Shown here: piece by piece, positions 11,466-22,753 of the stretch | How the letters are laid out: each line of letters begins with the position of its first letter | How positions within the stretch are numbered: position 1 is the first letter of the stretch | From: Planococcus citri | Lineage: Eukaryota > Arthropoda > Insecta > Hemiptera > Pseudococcidae | Length of the DNA stretch: 64,000 nucleotides | Direction of reading: 5' to 3' | NCBI RefSeq assembly: GCF_950023065.1 | Contig: NC_088678.1 | Location: forward strand, 79,083,590 to 79,147,589 | Program-made: the position numbers and the translations under genes | The notes under the pieces: model-generated | What the model was told of the DNA's origin: nothing | The model's database searches: none | Seen by the model: only the letters and a program-made list of their open reading frames with translations

Positions 11466-13694
11466 TCAATTAATAATCAACTGTTGGACTATTTTCTTCA
11501 ATGTAGTAATTAAACTGCGAGTAATTTCTAAATAAAGTGAACTTTTTTTATTCGACTCGACTTACCTTTTTCTAATCTCGATACGAGAGGAACCTATTTC
11601 ATACTAATTCAAAATCTAACTAATTTCTTTACTTCTTTTGTAATTGAAGCGTGTTTAATAATTAATACAATCGATCGCAATGTGTAATTTATTCGAAGCG
11701 ATGATGCCAATTTCTCAACAATCGAGCAATAATTACTTTTCAGGGCGGAGACAAAACTTGCTAGCGTTGACAGTAGTAGAGAAACAATAATGCTTATCTT
11801 TGTATTTAATTAATCCGTATTCTTTTATGCCAGGTGTCACAATTCCTTCCTCTTCTACGAACGTTACAACACAGTATCCGTTGTACTACATGAAACAAAA
11901 GCAATAGTCAAAAGTAGTGTTATCTAAAATTAAAAATAAAACACATCGAAACACATATGTTACAACAATAACAACATATGCCAAGTAAGTAATCACTTCA
12001 ACGAGTATGTTATAAAAATCATCTGCGTTTTCAGACGTGATTAGTGTACAGTCTCGATTCTCGACAGATATTACATCTTTACTAGTTTGATTTGACAGAC
12101 TTAATTTCATTTCCGGTGACCAATTCTCCAAATTTGGCTCTGAAACCTATCAAAAGCAAATTAATTAGTTTAGTATTCGAATCTGAGTGTTTTAGAACAT
12201 TCGTAAATCTCACTTTATCGAAAATTTCACAAATATCGTACACTAAATCTGATAAATGGTTCAATACGATCGATATTTCTTGCAATTTATCGCACGATAA
12301 TGAAATATCTTTGAATTGAGGCTGTGAAATTACATCAATTCGTCATCGAAGAACGTCCGAATCAATTAGACGAAATAAAGATCATAAATATACGAAAAAA
12401 CCTACGTAAATTTCAACTACAGGAATCGCTGTTCTGCTTTTGACAGTTTTCCGAACACGAGTCAATCTTTGATCCAAGATAACGCAGCATTCTTGAAATT
12501 CCTCATTCAACATGTGACACTCTTGGATCAGTATTCTGAAACAATTACGTTAAATTTTAATTCATCTTCTTAAACTCCAAACAAACCAATTTTTTAAAAA
12601 ATATACCGAAAAAAGAAGAGTATTTGTTGTAATAATACAACGTAGGCTTTTATTTTATTAATTTCTTCGATATTTCGATCTTCGCTCGAAGAGTCACGAT
12701 AAAGCAAGCAAATCTTAATCAAACGTTCAGATCGTTCCTCCATTTCACGCGATTTACCTTCCAGAAAATTATTACATTTTTGCAAAGCTTTCTGCAAAGG
12801 AGAAAATACTACACAGAAAAAAATCAATCGATTGTGCTCGATTTGAAAAACCAACTGTACTAACGTTCGCTTTCGTTGGCCGATTTTTTAGCACTATCTT
12901 GATTGAAAATTCTAATACCGGTAACGATACTGCAAACATCACCTAACTGGACTTCTTTGACCGAATTAGCTTTCGAAGCAAATCGTACGAGTTCTTTCGT
13001 AGACAAAATACTCTTCAAAGCAACTACCAATCGAACAAATAATATTAGGCTAATTTGAATTCATATCGGAAGATGGATAAGAGAGTATTACCGGTAGTTT
13101 CCTTCAGAACTTCATCATCGGTAGGATCTCCAGCGCCGCTGAATAAAACAATATAACACGAGATGAGATGGTACAGCTGATCCGAGTCTTCTTTATTTTT
13201 AGTAATTCGTTTCTGTAGAATATGTTGCAGAAAGCCATCGGTGGTCAGTTGGACGATTTGTTGACGTTTTTCCAGCACAGCTTCTGTAATAAAACAGGCC
13301 TACGGTATGAATAAATTCAATTTCAGATAATACAAGTCAGTGAAATGAGTTACCTTTTGAAATATGGTGATCGTCGAAGTAAATTTGAATCTCAATCGTC
13401 ACCATTGAAACATGATTCGACATCAAGAAACTGGAAATCTTATCGATGATGAACTCTGCGTACTTCTTCGTATCATTTTCATCTTCTCGAACGCGAGGAG
13501 CCGCCAAGGTGAATAATTTCATCTGTTGAACGAAAAATTACCATTAAAAGGGCGAAATAGAAATCAACAATGGAGCTATTACTTACCAAATAGAATAACA
13601 CACGATCGTGAGGAATTGTATTAGATTTAATAATGCATTCTTTTTTAATACTTCTGCAAATCGAAGAGAATAAACTTTCAGATAAATTATTCAT
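11466..13694 (-). CDS. CFAP206: Cilia- and flagella-associated protein 206 (radial spoke 2 base protein)
   Basis: Family knowledge: CFAP206 sits at the base of radial spoke 2 in motile axonemes. Exons read on the minus strand: 13694-13587, 13522-13354, 13283-13092, 13023-12865, 12808-12607, 12535-12421, 12321-12214, 12146-11997, 11885-11737 and 11514-11466. All phases agree and the product is 466 residues ending in TGA. Recognisable family blocks are KECIIKSNTI near the N-terminus, IQIYFDDHH, SGAGDPTDDEV, the hallmark IVTGIRIFNQDSAK, KSRTAIP, and near the end EYGLIKYKDKHYCF followed by a RPEN segment. Introns are 56-222 nt. The start is the first ATG of an exon whose next 36 codons align with the family N-terminus. 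At 466 residues it is about 150 shorter than vertebrate proteins; the loss is mainly in the middle, ahead of the YKDKHYCF block. The last exon (49 nt) is the least certain. Confidence 0.93.
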
Positions 13695-14276
13695 TTTGAA
13701 AACCTAAATCAGAAATTGCCGAACAATACAAAATTTACCATTTCAACGCATCGGTATCTCTAAGGAAACGAAATAAACAACCGTAGGATTATAAATAGAC
13801 AAGAAATTTATTAAAACAAGAACTCACTTCGCTTATCAAAGCTACTACTAGACAAAATACAATTATTTACAAATTTAAATGTTTAAAACATACCTAGTAT
13901 AAAAAAAAAGTATTACCAATTATTTTACACGTCTTAGAAAAATTTTACCAATAACGTTATCTCAATAATCGACTAAAAAAAAAAAGGACCATAAATTATT
14001 TTAAAACGAAGTAGTAGGTATATTAACACAGATCGGGGATAAAAACGAAAATTTTCATCCTGGTAAGAGATTGGAAGAACGCAATTTAAAATGAAACGAT
14101 AAAATAAGAGTTTCTATAGCATAAACGTACGATAGGTATAAAAATATGATTATAAAAAATTACCCCGTAATTTAGGCAATCGACCTATTAAGCGTTTGTT
14201 TCTGTTTATCTTAAGTTCATCGTATACAGCCTCTCTTAATAATTATAAATAGAAAAACGACACAGCTGATGCGGAA
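13695..14276. other. CKS 3' untranslated region and CFAP206 upstream region
   Basis: This 580-bp stretch separates two genes on the same (minus) strand. On the minus strand an AATAAA lies at 13812-13807, which would give the CKS transcript a 3' UTR of about 480 nt and leave only about 100 bp for the CFAP206 promoter. I see no coding signal. Confidence 0.5.
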
Positions 14277-14726
14277 TTACTTCGTGACCGGTCTTTTGAA
14301 CAATAAAATATGGGGCTCTGAAATGATAAAACGACAGGGTTGTAGTTTTGCGCGATATAGACCCTTCAAATGAGGAAAAGACTAGGTAAAAGAACTCACC
14401 TGGTCTGTGAATCATGTAATGGACCCATCCTGGACTCATTTGAACACCTATTGCTCGCCATTCAGCTTCAGACATCAGTTCAGTTTTCGATACGAGTCTA
14501 GCGATTTCTTTAGGTAAAACAACATGTCTGAAAAACGCGATGAATTGAGCATTGTTAATACATAACGTATTGAAATTAAAATGGTTGCGGACTATTCCAT
14601 TGAAATCTGAAGAAGTATACTTCGAACTAATGATATGATATTATCGTGATAATAGAAGGAATCATACCTGTATTCGTATTTATCATCGTAGTATTTCGGT
14701 GAATAGTAGAACTCCTTGTGAGACAT
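14277..14726 (-). CDS. Cks: Cyclin-dependent kinases regulatory subunit (CKS1 type)
   Basis: This small protein binds the C-terminal lobe of CDK1/CDK2 and docks phosphorylated substrates onto the kinase during the cell cycle. Exons on the minus strand: 14726-14668, 14527-14400 and 14317-14277, giving 75 residues with all phases closed. The product is close to textbook CKS1: FYYSPKYYDDKYEYRHVVLP, MSEAEWRAIGVQMSPGWVHY, and RPEPHILLFKRP before the C-terminus. The HxPEPH strand-exchange hinge is represented by HRPEPHILLF, and the phosphate-pocket residues (Lys, Arg20, Ser51, Trp54, Arg of RP) are in place. Length is within the normal 75-85 range. It lies between two axonemal genes, CFAP206 downstream on the same strand and CFAP57 divergent. 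Animals often have two CKS paralogues; I cannot say which this is. Confidence 0.98.
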
Positions 14727-15413
14727 CTTGAAATCGTACTGTTGGAAATTACGGAATGTTGCGATATATGGTAACCCGATGCGGGACGCGTATTAGTTAT
14801 AGATGAACGTATTTAACAAACTTTATAATTATTTTAACGCTAATTCGATTAATATTTTTAAAATTATTGTAACCACTTTTGTATTCAACGATCGACGCTG
14901 AAATGGATTTTTTTATTTCGCGCGAATTTCAAACAAGCTTATGGGCTTTTTGTGTTCGACGTTTTAGGCAGCATCACAGAAAAACTTAGCTAGCGCACTC
15001 TAAAGATTTATTTCAGAACTACAGTTTTTCTTCATCCACAACTAGCGCTCCTAGCGGAATTACCAAGAACTACACAACTTTTGCGAATGGATTCTTTGAC
15101 TTTTCGGATGATTGTCGTGTTTTTTAGAAATTTTCGCGCTATTTATCACTTTTCAGTTTTATAATTTCGTGGTGAGGTGCAAAATTAATGAAAATTAAAT
15201 TGATTTCAGTATTTTTTTGTCTGAATTAATTTTAGAATCGATCAACCAACATTTTGAACCGAAATTAACGTAATGGAATCTAAAAACAAGAATATTTTTC
15301 ATCAAACCTCCATTTCCAAACACTTACGTTGACGTTTATCCGTTTCCATGGAGCATCGAAACACATCCAGCGTCCAACCTATCTCAAATCTTCACTAATA
15401 ATTTATTATTACC
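14727..15413. promoter_or_regulatory. Shared upstream region of CKS and CFAP57
   Basis: About 690 bp separate the divergent start codons of CKS (minus) and CFAP57 (plus), so both promoters must lie here unless an upstream untranslated exon was missed. The near-palindromic pair CTAGCGCTCCTAGCGG is at about 15042-15057. No clear TATA box could be tied to either start. Confidence 0.5.
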
Positions 15414-18400
15414 ATGTTAAAATCTCGTATGTTTTTCGGTCTAAACACCAGTATCAAGAAAAACGCACACTTCATATCAGACGAAGAAATTCTCTACCCT
15501 GCCGGAGGTGTCATAACAATACACAATCACCGAGAAAAAACTCAGCGCTACATCAACTTTCCCAGCTCCGAAAAAGAAATCTCCGTGATATCTGTTTCTC
15601 TGAAGAAGTAAATCAATATTTCATTCGTATATTTCATTCTCTCCTTTCAAATTACAATTCAATGTCTCGTTCGTGTAGGAAATGCATCGCAGTAGCTGAA
15701 AAAGGAGATATAGGTGAAAAACCTAGAATATTCGTCTACGACTTGGAAACCTTGCAAAGGAAAACAGTGCTGGGGATTCCGTTCGAAGTAAACACCAGAG
15801 AATTCATGCGTTTGATTTTTACCCACGATGGAGTACACATCGCAGCACTTACCGGAGGTCCCGATTACATAATGTATTATTACAATTGGCAAAGTGGTAA
15901 AATCGAAAGTCAAGCTAAAGCAAATAATCCTCCTAGTACACCTGGTCCTGTTACAGATGTAACTTACCTACCTAACAATATCGAAAACCAGAAACACAAT
16001 TTCAATATTACAGTTAGATTCATTTCACAGATGGCTGTTAATCCTAAAGACGCTACGATCGTAGTCTTCGTAGGAGTTAGCTTATTTCGATTACTCAGCA
16101 TGTCTGAAAACGTATGGAGACAATATGGGTTTCAAAAAGCTCAGAATTTTTCCATACTATCAGTTTGCTGGCTCACCGACGATCGAGTTTTAGCCAGTTG
16201 CAAGGATGGTAAAGTAATCATCGTTCAGTCTGGTGATTTAAATGGAGTATATAACATAAACGATATCAACGAAATCAATATTGTAACCACCGTTGAAAGT
16301 AAAAAAGAACCGGTGAAGACTTTTAGTAGAACGTTCGTAATTCTGCTCGAATACCTACTCGATAAATTCGTATACTTATCGTTGTTATTTTACAGAGCTA
16401 GTAAGTTCATCACAACTAAAGAACCGGAGAAAAAAGATCAGGAAGTACGATGCTTAGTGGCGATAAATTCAGGCTTCTTGTACTCTCAGAAACCGGGGCA
16501 AGTGGTGTATTTTGAAAAAACTAGCAAAACAAGGTCAATACAAAAAGATTACAGGTTCAACAATGAATTCAACAATCGAATAATTGAATTATCATTTCCA
16601 GTTACAAAAGATCAACGACGTTCGTAATTAAAAAAGACGTCCTATGTCACGATGCAGATTACGACCAGCTTTATTACATACATTGCATAGGTATCAATCT
16701 CGATGGAACCAAACTACTCTGTACGACGAATCGATCGCAAATATACTGGGCTGATTTACAAGGCAATAAAGACTCAGAGGCAAGGTTACAACCTATGTAA
16801 GATGAGTACCTAATTACACGTCGTATGAACCGGTGGAAGTATAATTTAATTCATTTAGGTACAAGAATTCGACGTGTTTGAGGAACCACTGCATCATGGT
16901 CCGGTTGCTGGCCTGAGTACTTGTTTATGGAAACCTATATTTATGACTTGTGGCGAATACGATAATTCTGTTAGAATCTGGAATTACGCTACGATGAAAT
17001 TATTACTAAATCAGACTTTCATCGAAGACGTTAAATGTATTTCTTTACATCCTACCGGTAACTAATTTCAAATTTAGATACATTTTAGGTACCTATACGA
17101 TCGTTCGAATTCTACTTCCTGTTATTTTTTTTTTTTTGTAGGGCTCTACGCGTTGATTGGATTTTCCGATAAAGTCAGATTTTTCCTCGTTTTAATCAAC
17201 GAATTGCAAACTTATCGCGAATTTGATATTCGTCAATGTCACATTTTGTCATTCAGCAACAACGGTCATTTATTTGCTACAGAATGCGACTACGATATCG
17301 TCGTATTTTCTTCGATAACTTTCCACAAGTTGTTTTCTTTTCAAGGTCATTATCAGCAGGTGATTTTAATAATATTACAACGAAACCTATACAGAAAATA
17401 TACACGTCTCTTTACGAAACTTACACGAATATCGTTACAGATTACATCTTTAAAATGGTCCTACAATGATCTCGTATTGCACACTAGCAGCACGAACGGA
17501 GCTGTTTATCAATGGAGCATTGAAAAGAATACTAGGATATCGGATGTAGTTATGCAAGAGGTGGAAATCAAAGGACTGATCGCGTTAGATGATAAAAAAA
17601 CCGTTTGCATTGCAAATGATGGAAGTATTAGAGAAATTACCGACGTTAAGGTATTAAGGAATAGAATATGAATTATTATTTTAGGAAATTGTGTATTTTG
17701 AAATCGCGAATTTCCTCTTTCCATATAGCTAACTCTCAATACGAATCTGAATCACGAAAATTCAACGACCTTGGACGCTATTACTTTTATTCCAAGTGCT
17801 AATTGTTTACTGTTATCCGGTAAAAACGGTATAATTATTTCGCTCAAGTATCCCATCAACGAAGAGCCAGAATTCAGCTTTTACTCGATGCATAATAAAT
17901 CAGTGAAACAAGTACGTCGTGTACCTACTTAATCATTACTGTTCAATCAGTTCGCAACGTTCACAAAATGTTAACCTTTCTTTACAGTTCTGCATTATGA
18001 ACAAAGAACAAACATTCGTCTCGTGTGGAATCGACGGCACAGTTTGTATTTGGGATATCGTACCAAATATGGGCCAACCCAGCGATAACTACTTCAAAGA
18101 GATTCTAATCAACGTAGACGAATTAGCCGAAAAGAATCAAAACCTATACCACCTCGAAAGCAGAATACACGAGATGGCGGCAGAACACACTTTCGAAATA
18201 AAACGTTTAGAAAGTTCCTATACTGAAAAAATACAGCTTTTAGAAGAAAACAATTCGAGTATAGTGAAAAATTTGAAAAAAAGAATCAAGGTAACTATTG
18301 AAGGAAATCTCTTCTTCTGAGTTCTGAGAGGTCATTCGGGTTACTAAAATTTGTTTATAGACTTTGGAAAAAGAACATTCCATGGAATTGAATAGGATCC

Positions 18401-21400
18401 ATTTGGATATAACTCAAATGAGACAAACGCATACGATGGAAATGGATAAATTAGATTCGAATTTTAATAACAAACTGCTGTACGAGTTTCAGAAATACGA
18501 TTTATTGAAAGACGAAATGGATAAGATGAAGAATCGTTACGAAAAGTAGGTAAAAAAATGATGACTCAGCATATTCAGTTTTATAGTTTCGACGCGGAAA
18601 TGTATGCCCATTTTTTTTTTACTCCTTTAGCCCCCAGAAAATTCAAGCTAAAAATTAAAAAAAAAATTAAATTGAATTAAACAGAGAGTCACTGGAAATT
18701 TTTTTCTAATTTCAAATTTTTGCATCAAAACTCGTTCGAAAGATCCCTTTTTCAACAGAAAGTTTTTTTTCGCGCCTCCCCCCCCCCCCCCCCAAAAAAA
18801 AAGAATTGGAAAAATCAAATTTGGACGAATAATTTCTATTTTCAATTTTTGACATAAAAATGATAAAATTTTTCTGAATAACTCCTGGTTTTTTTTTTAA
18901 ATTAAAAAAAACTTTATTTCTCCTCTCAAAAAAAATTCTGTATTCAAATTTTTGTCTGTTTGTTTTTTTCAAGTTTGGGGTCTTTGCACAGGACCAGGAA
19001 AAGATTTAGAGAAATTCTGTGAATCCTAACACAACCCCCCCTCCCCCCTAAAAAAAAAGAATCAGAAAAATCAAATTTGGACGAATAATTTCTATAAATT
19101 TCAATTTTTGACATAATAATCAAAAAATGATAAAATTTTTCTGAATAACTCCTGTTTTTTTTTTTTAGAAAAAAAACTTCATTTCTCCTTTCAAAAAAAT
19201 TCTGTATTCAAAATTTTGTCTGTTTGTTATTTTTCAAGTTTGAGGTCTTTGCACAGGAACAGGAAAAGATTTAGAGAAACTCTGTAAATTCTAACACAAA
19301 ACTCCCCCCCCCCCTCAAAAAAAGAATCAGAAAAATCAAATTTGGACGAATAATTTCTATAAATTTCAATTTCTGAGATAAAAATTATAAAATTTTTCTG
19401 AATAACTCCTGTTTTTCTGTTTTTTTTTTTTTTTTTTTTAGAAGAAAAACTTCACCCCCCCCCCTCACTTCCAAAAAATCCTGTATTCAAATTTTTGTCT
19501 GTTTGTTTTTTTCAAGTTTGGGATCTTTGCACAGGACCAGGAAAAGATTACTTAAGAGAAATTCTGTAAATTCCAACACAAAAATTTGAAAATTGAAAAT
19601 GATTGAAAAACATGAAAATTCAAAATTTGCAAACATTTTCAATGACTTAAGTTTTCCAAACTTTCTTAGAAAGGTGCTTAGGTACTGATTCACAATATTT
19701 TTTCTTGGGAAAGGTTGAGGTTGAAAATTACAGAAAGGTCATTTATTTGAAGAAGCATAAGTTAGCTCCAAATTGATGAAAAGAGTTCAAATTCATACCA
19801 TTGGTGAGTACCGCCATTGTGAACAACATATCCAAATTTCAGCATCCTAGGTCATCCACGTCCCATTTAAGATGGAAAAAACCTGATTCTGATCCTATTT
19901 TTGACCCCACCTCACTCTTAAAAACGACCAAAGGAGCCTCAATGTCCAGCATACAATGAGATGGTGCCACGTGAGTTTGTATTTTGCAGGTTTCAACCTT
20001 CCAATCCTACTTGACCCCTCTCCAGGGTCAAAAAAGTGGAATTTTTGGCTATTTTACTTTTTTTTGACCTTTAGGCGAGCCTACTGCCCCTCCAAATTGA
20101 CCTAGAGGGTCCAAATTTTCACAGTTTATTGGAAGGATGTACCCAAAGTGCCTTTTGCAGGATTCAACCCCTCTCCAGAGTCAAAAAAGTGGATTGTTTT
20201 GGCTATTTTACACGTTTTTCGACCTTTAGAAAAGCCTACAGCCCCTTCAAATTGACCTAGAGGGTCCAAATTTTCACAGTACATTGGGAGAATGTATCAG
20301 AAGCGCCTCTTGCTGGTTTCAGTCTTCCAAACCCATTTGACCCTTCTCCAGGATAAGAAAAGTGGATTTTCAGCTATTTTCAAGTTTTTCCCCCCAACTT
20401 TTAGAACACCCTGTAGCTCCTTCAAATTGACCTAGAGGGTCCAAATTTTCACAGTACATTGGGAGGATGTACCCCATGTGCCTCTTGCTGGTTTCAGTCT
20501 TCCAAACCCATTTGACCCTTCTCCAGGATAAGAAAAGTGGATTTTAAGCTATTTTCAAGTTTTTTTTTCAACTTTTAGAACACCCTGTAGCTCCTTCAAA
20601 TTGACTTAGACGGTCCAAATTTTCACAGTACATTGGGAGGATCACCTCCGAATTTCATTTTCAGGGGGAGGGGGAGGGGGAGATCTGAAATTATTTTCGA
20701 ACATTTTGAGAAAATAAAAATCAACAACTTGGATTAGGGATGTGGCGATAAAAAAAAATTCCAAACTTTTTTTTATGAGCATATGTAAATAAGAACTATC
20801 CCAATGTTTGTGCCAAATTTCAGCTTCCCATTCCTCCCTCTTAAAAATCTGAAAAAAACTAAATATTCAGTCAAGGTCATCTCTATTTGATCTCTTTGAA
20901 TTTTTCTATATTTTTTCGAAGGGAACTAGCAACCTTGAAGCAAACTCAAGATACTGAAAAAGAATCACAGAAAACTCAATTTACCAAGGAAATTGACGAT
21001 TCGAAAAAAGCTCTGATCCAAGTACGTCTAATTTGAAAATATATAGCAACCTAGGCACATTATAATTATTACACCTCATAACCTGTAACTTTTTCAGCTT
21101 CAAAGCACTTTGGACGTCGAAACACGAAATCATCGAGAAACTTTATCAAACTTGCAAGGGAAATTCTCATCAGATATCGACGACTTGAAGGCAAACTACG
21201 AGTCTCAATTGAAAGCAGAAAAAACAAAGACATCTAATCTCGAGACCGAACTGGGAATTACTAAAAAGAAATTAGCGATGTAAGTTTATCCTGGAAGAAA
21301 ACATTAACGAAATGATAGTGTCAAATCTGATTAAATCTGCGATCAGCCTGATCAAAGTTTGGATCTGATCAGACCTTCAATTTCCCTTCTCGTTTGTAAA

Positions 21401-22463
21401 TGATAATGAACTTGAAAGTATCTAGATGAGCAATTTTTTTTACATTTTTACAGGCTTCAAAAGGAAAAAGAAGACTTCAAAAGCAGTAAAATGGCTTCCG
21501 AAACCGAATACGACAATTTGAAGCAAAAACACTCCGAATCGCTCAATCAAATAGTAAACTTGAAGAAAATAATTCAAGATAAAATTGATAACATCGAACA
21601 AGAGAAAAAACATATCGCAGAATTACGTAAAAATCTCAAAGAAATGGCTCATTCTAAATCCAATCTCGATACCAATATCAATTTACTAGAGAAACAAATT
21701 CAGTCGAATGATCACCAATTGGAACTGAAATCTAGAGAGATTCATGAGGTGAATTTATACATGTAATATGGGCAGTGATGGCAAACATTTTACATTTTAG
21801 TTTCAGTTTCAATTTTCGTAATGTTTTAGGAATTTTGAGAAAAGATGAACTGGGTACTTAAATTTTAGTCTTGCTTCTTTTCAGTCTCAGTTTTACTCAT
21901 TTCAATTTCAGTTTCATTTTTAGTTTCAATTTTCTTGTTCCAGTTTCAGTTTTCCACCACTGATTATAAATGATATTATTTTCTTTTTTTCAAAATATTT
22001 TTAAAGGTCACTCGGTTTAGAATTTTCTACGAACGTTATCTCATTTTTCATATTGACATTATCATAATTTTGAAAACATAGTAAAAATAAACACGTATGT
22101 TACAGTTGGAAAAAACCATAAAAAAAGAAGAAAAAGATAAGATAAAGCTACAAAACCAAATACTCCATTTAACCACCAAACTTCGAGGAAAAGAATCCCT
22201 CATGCAAATGGACATTTCAAAGTTACAAATCGTCAGACAGCAAATTGAAAGCATGAAGAACGAAATCTACCACCTTAAAGACCTAATACAAAATCCAATC
22301 GAATTAAAAAAACAAGTTAAAGTTAGTATTTAAATTAAAATTCGCCAAAACTCCAATCCTTCAACTCCAACTTAATCGGTTATATGTAATTACTGAACAC
22401 CTATCTCATTTGCAGGAATTATTATCAAAATACACTACAGCAGATAAAGAAGCGGGTCAGTAA
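15414..22463 (+). CDS. CFAP57: Cilia- and flagella-associated protein 57 (WD repeats plus coiled coil)
   Basis: Family knowledge: CFAP57 (WDR65) helps place inner dynein arms on axonemal doublets. Exons: 15414-15607, 15679-15958, 16031-16332, 16396-16554, 16602-16779, 16859-17057, 17142-17359, 17441-17650, 17729-17911, 17988-18290, 18361-18545, 20922-21021, 21098-21279, 21454-21748, 22106-22321 and 22416-22463. Phases close and give 1,083 residues. The N-terminal ~670 residues are a double WD40 propeller (TCGEYDNSVRIWNY, GFSDKVRF, SFSNNGHLFATE, TNGAVYQWSIEKN, SCGIDGTVCIWDI). From about residue 690 the protein is long Lys/Glu-rich coiled coil. The start ATG precedes FFGLNTSIKKN, equivalent to the family FGL N-terminus. 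The C-terminus stops near NPIELKKQVKELLSKY, roughly 150 residues before the vertebrate end. The junctions at 16332/16396 (weak GTTCGT donor) and 16779/16859 (GC donor) are the least certain. Confidence 0.96.
16780..16858 (+). other. Probable GC-AG intron in CFAP57
   Basis: The upstream frame ends KDSE and the next exon reads VQEFDVFEEPLHHGPV, matching the family. Only a cut at GAG|GCAAGG joined to TTTAG|GTACAA keeps the frame. The nearby GT donors at 16785 (GTTACA) and 16797 (GTAAGA) leave the wrong phase and lead to a stop. AG|GCAAG is the known preferred context for GC donors. The alternative is a one- or two-base assembly error. Confidence 0.65.
18600..19560. repeat. Tandem ~260-bp units with C and A homopolymers in CFAP57 intron
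   Basis: Three full units and one partial unit lie in the 2,376-bp intron 18546-20921. Each has a C tract, an A tract, AATCAAATTTGGACGAATAA (near 18813, 19071 and 19335), ATAACTCCTG with a T tract, and GTCTTTGCACAGGA. Unit spacing is about 256 and 265 bp. Homopolymer lengths differ between units. Confidence 0.85.
19800..20660. repeat. Tandem 155-175-bp units, intron of CFAP57
   Basis: The core GAGGGTCCAAATTTTCACAG recurs near 20105, 20260 and 20435, with a variant (GACGGTCC) near 20609. Other shared words are CCTCTTGCTGGTTTCAGTC, CTTCTCCAGGATAAG and AGCTCCTTCAAATTGAC. A relative of this family lies at 51050-51640. Confidence 0.85.
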
Positions 22464-22753
22464 AACGGCGAAACGTAAAACACTCCGTGTATATTTTTTT
22501 TTTTTTTTAGTCATCACACCATTTTTACAAAAACATTACAATTAGAAATTTACAAAAAAAAAATCTAAATAAAGCCACTCGTTTCATTGAAAAACACTCT
22601 TTTTTGCTCGAATATGAGATTGAAAAACAAAAGGTAAAAGAAAAAAGAAATTATTAAATTAATTATAGGTATACTGAAACACACTCGCACACTCGCCAAA
22701 AAAAAAACACCTCTGAATACGAAGGCAAAAAATGCAACTTACATTACGACTAA
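22464..22753. terminator. Convergent 3' ends of CFAP57 and TECR
   Basis: The two stop codons are 290 bp apart and face each other. For CFAP57 an AATAAA lies at 22568-22573, about 105 nt after its stop. I found no exact AATAAA for TECR on the minus strand here, so its 3' end may use a variant signal and the two 3' UTRs may overlap. Confidence 0.6.

Noticed and set aside
16326..16395. No intron here: reading straight through the CFAP57 frame
   Set aside because: Read-through is possible, but the segment is a hydrophobic run foreign to the family and ends in TTATTTTACAG. I kept a 63-nt intron with a weak GTTCGT donor, at reduced certainty.
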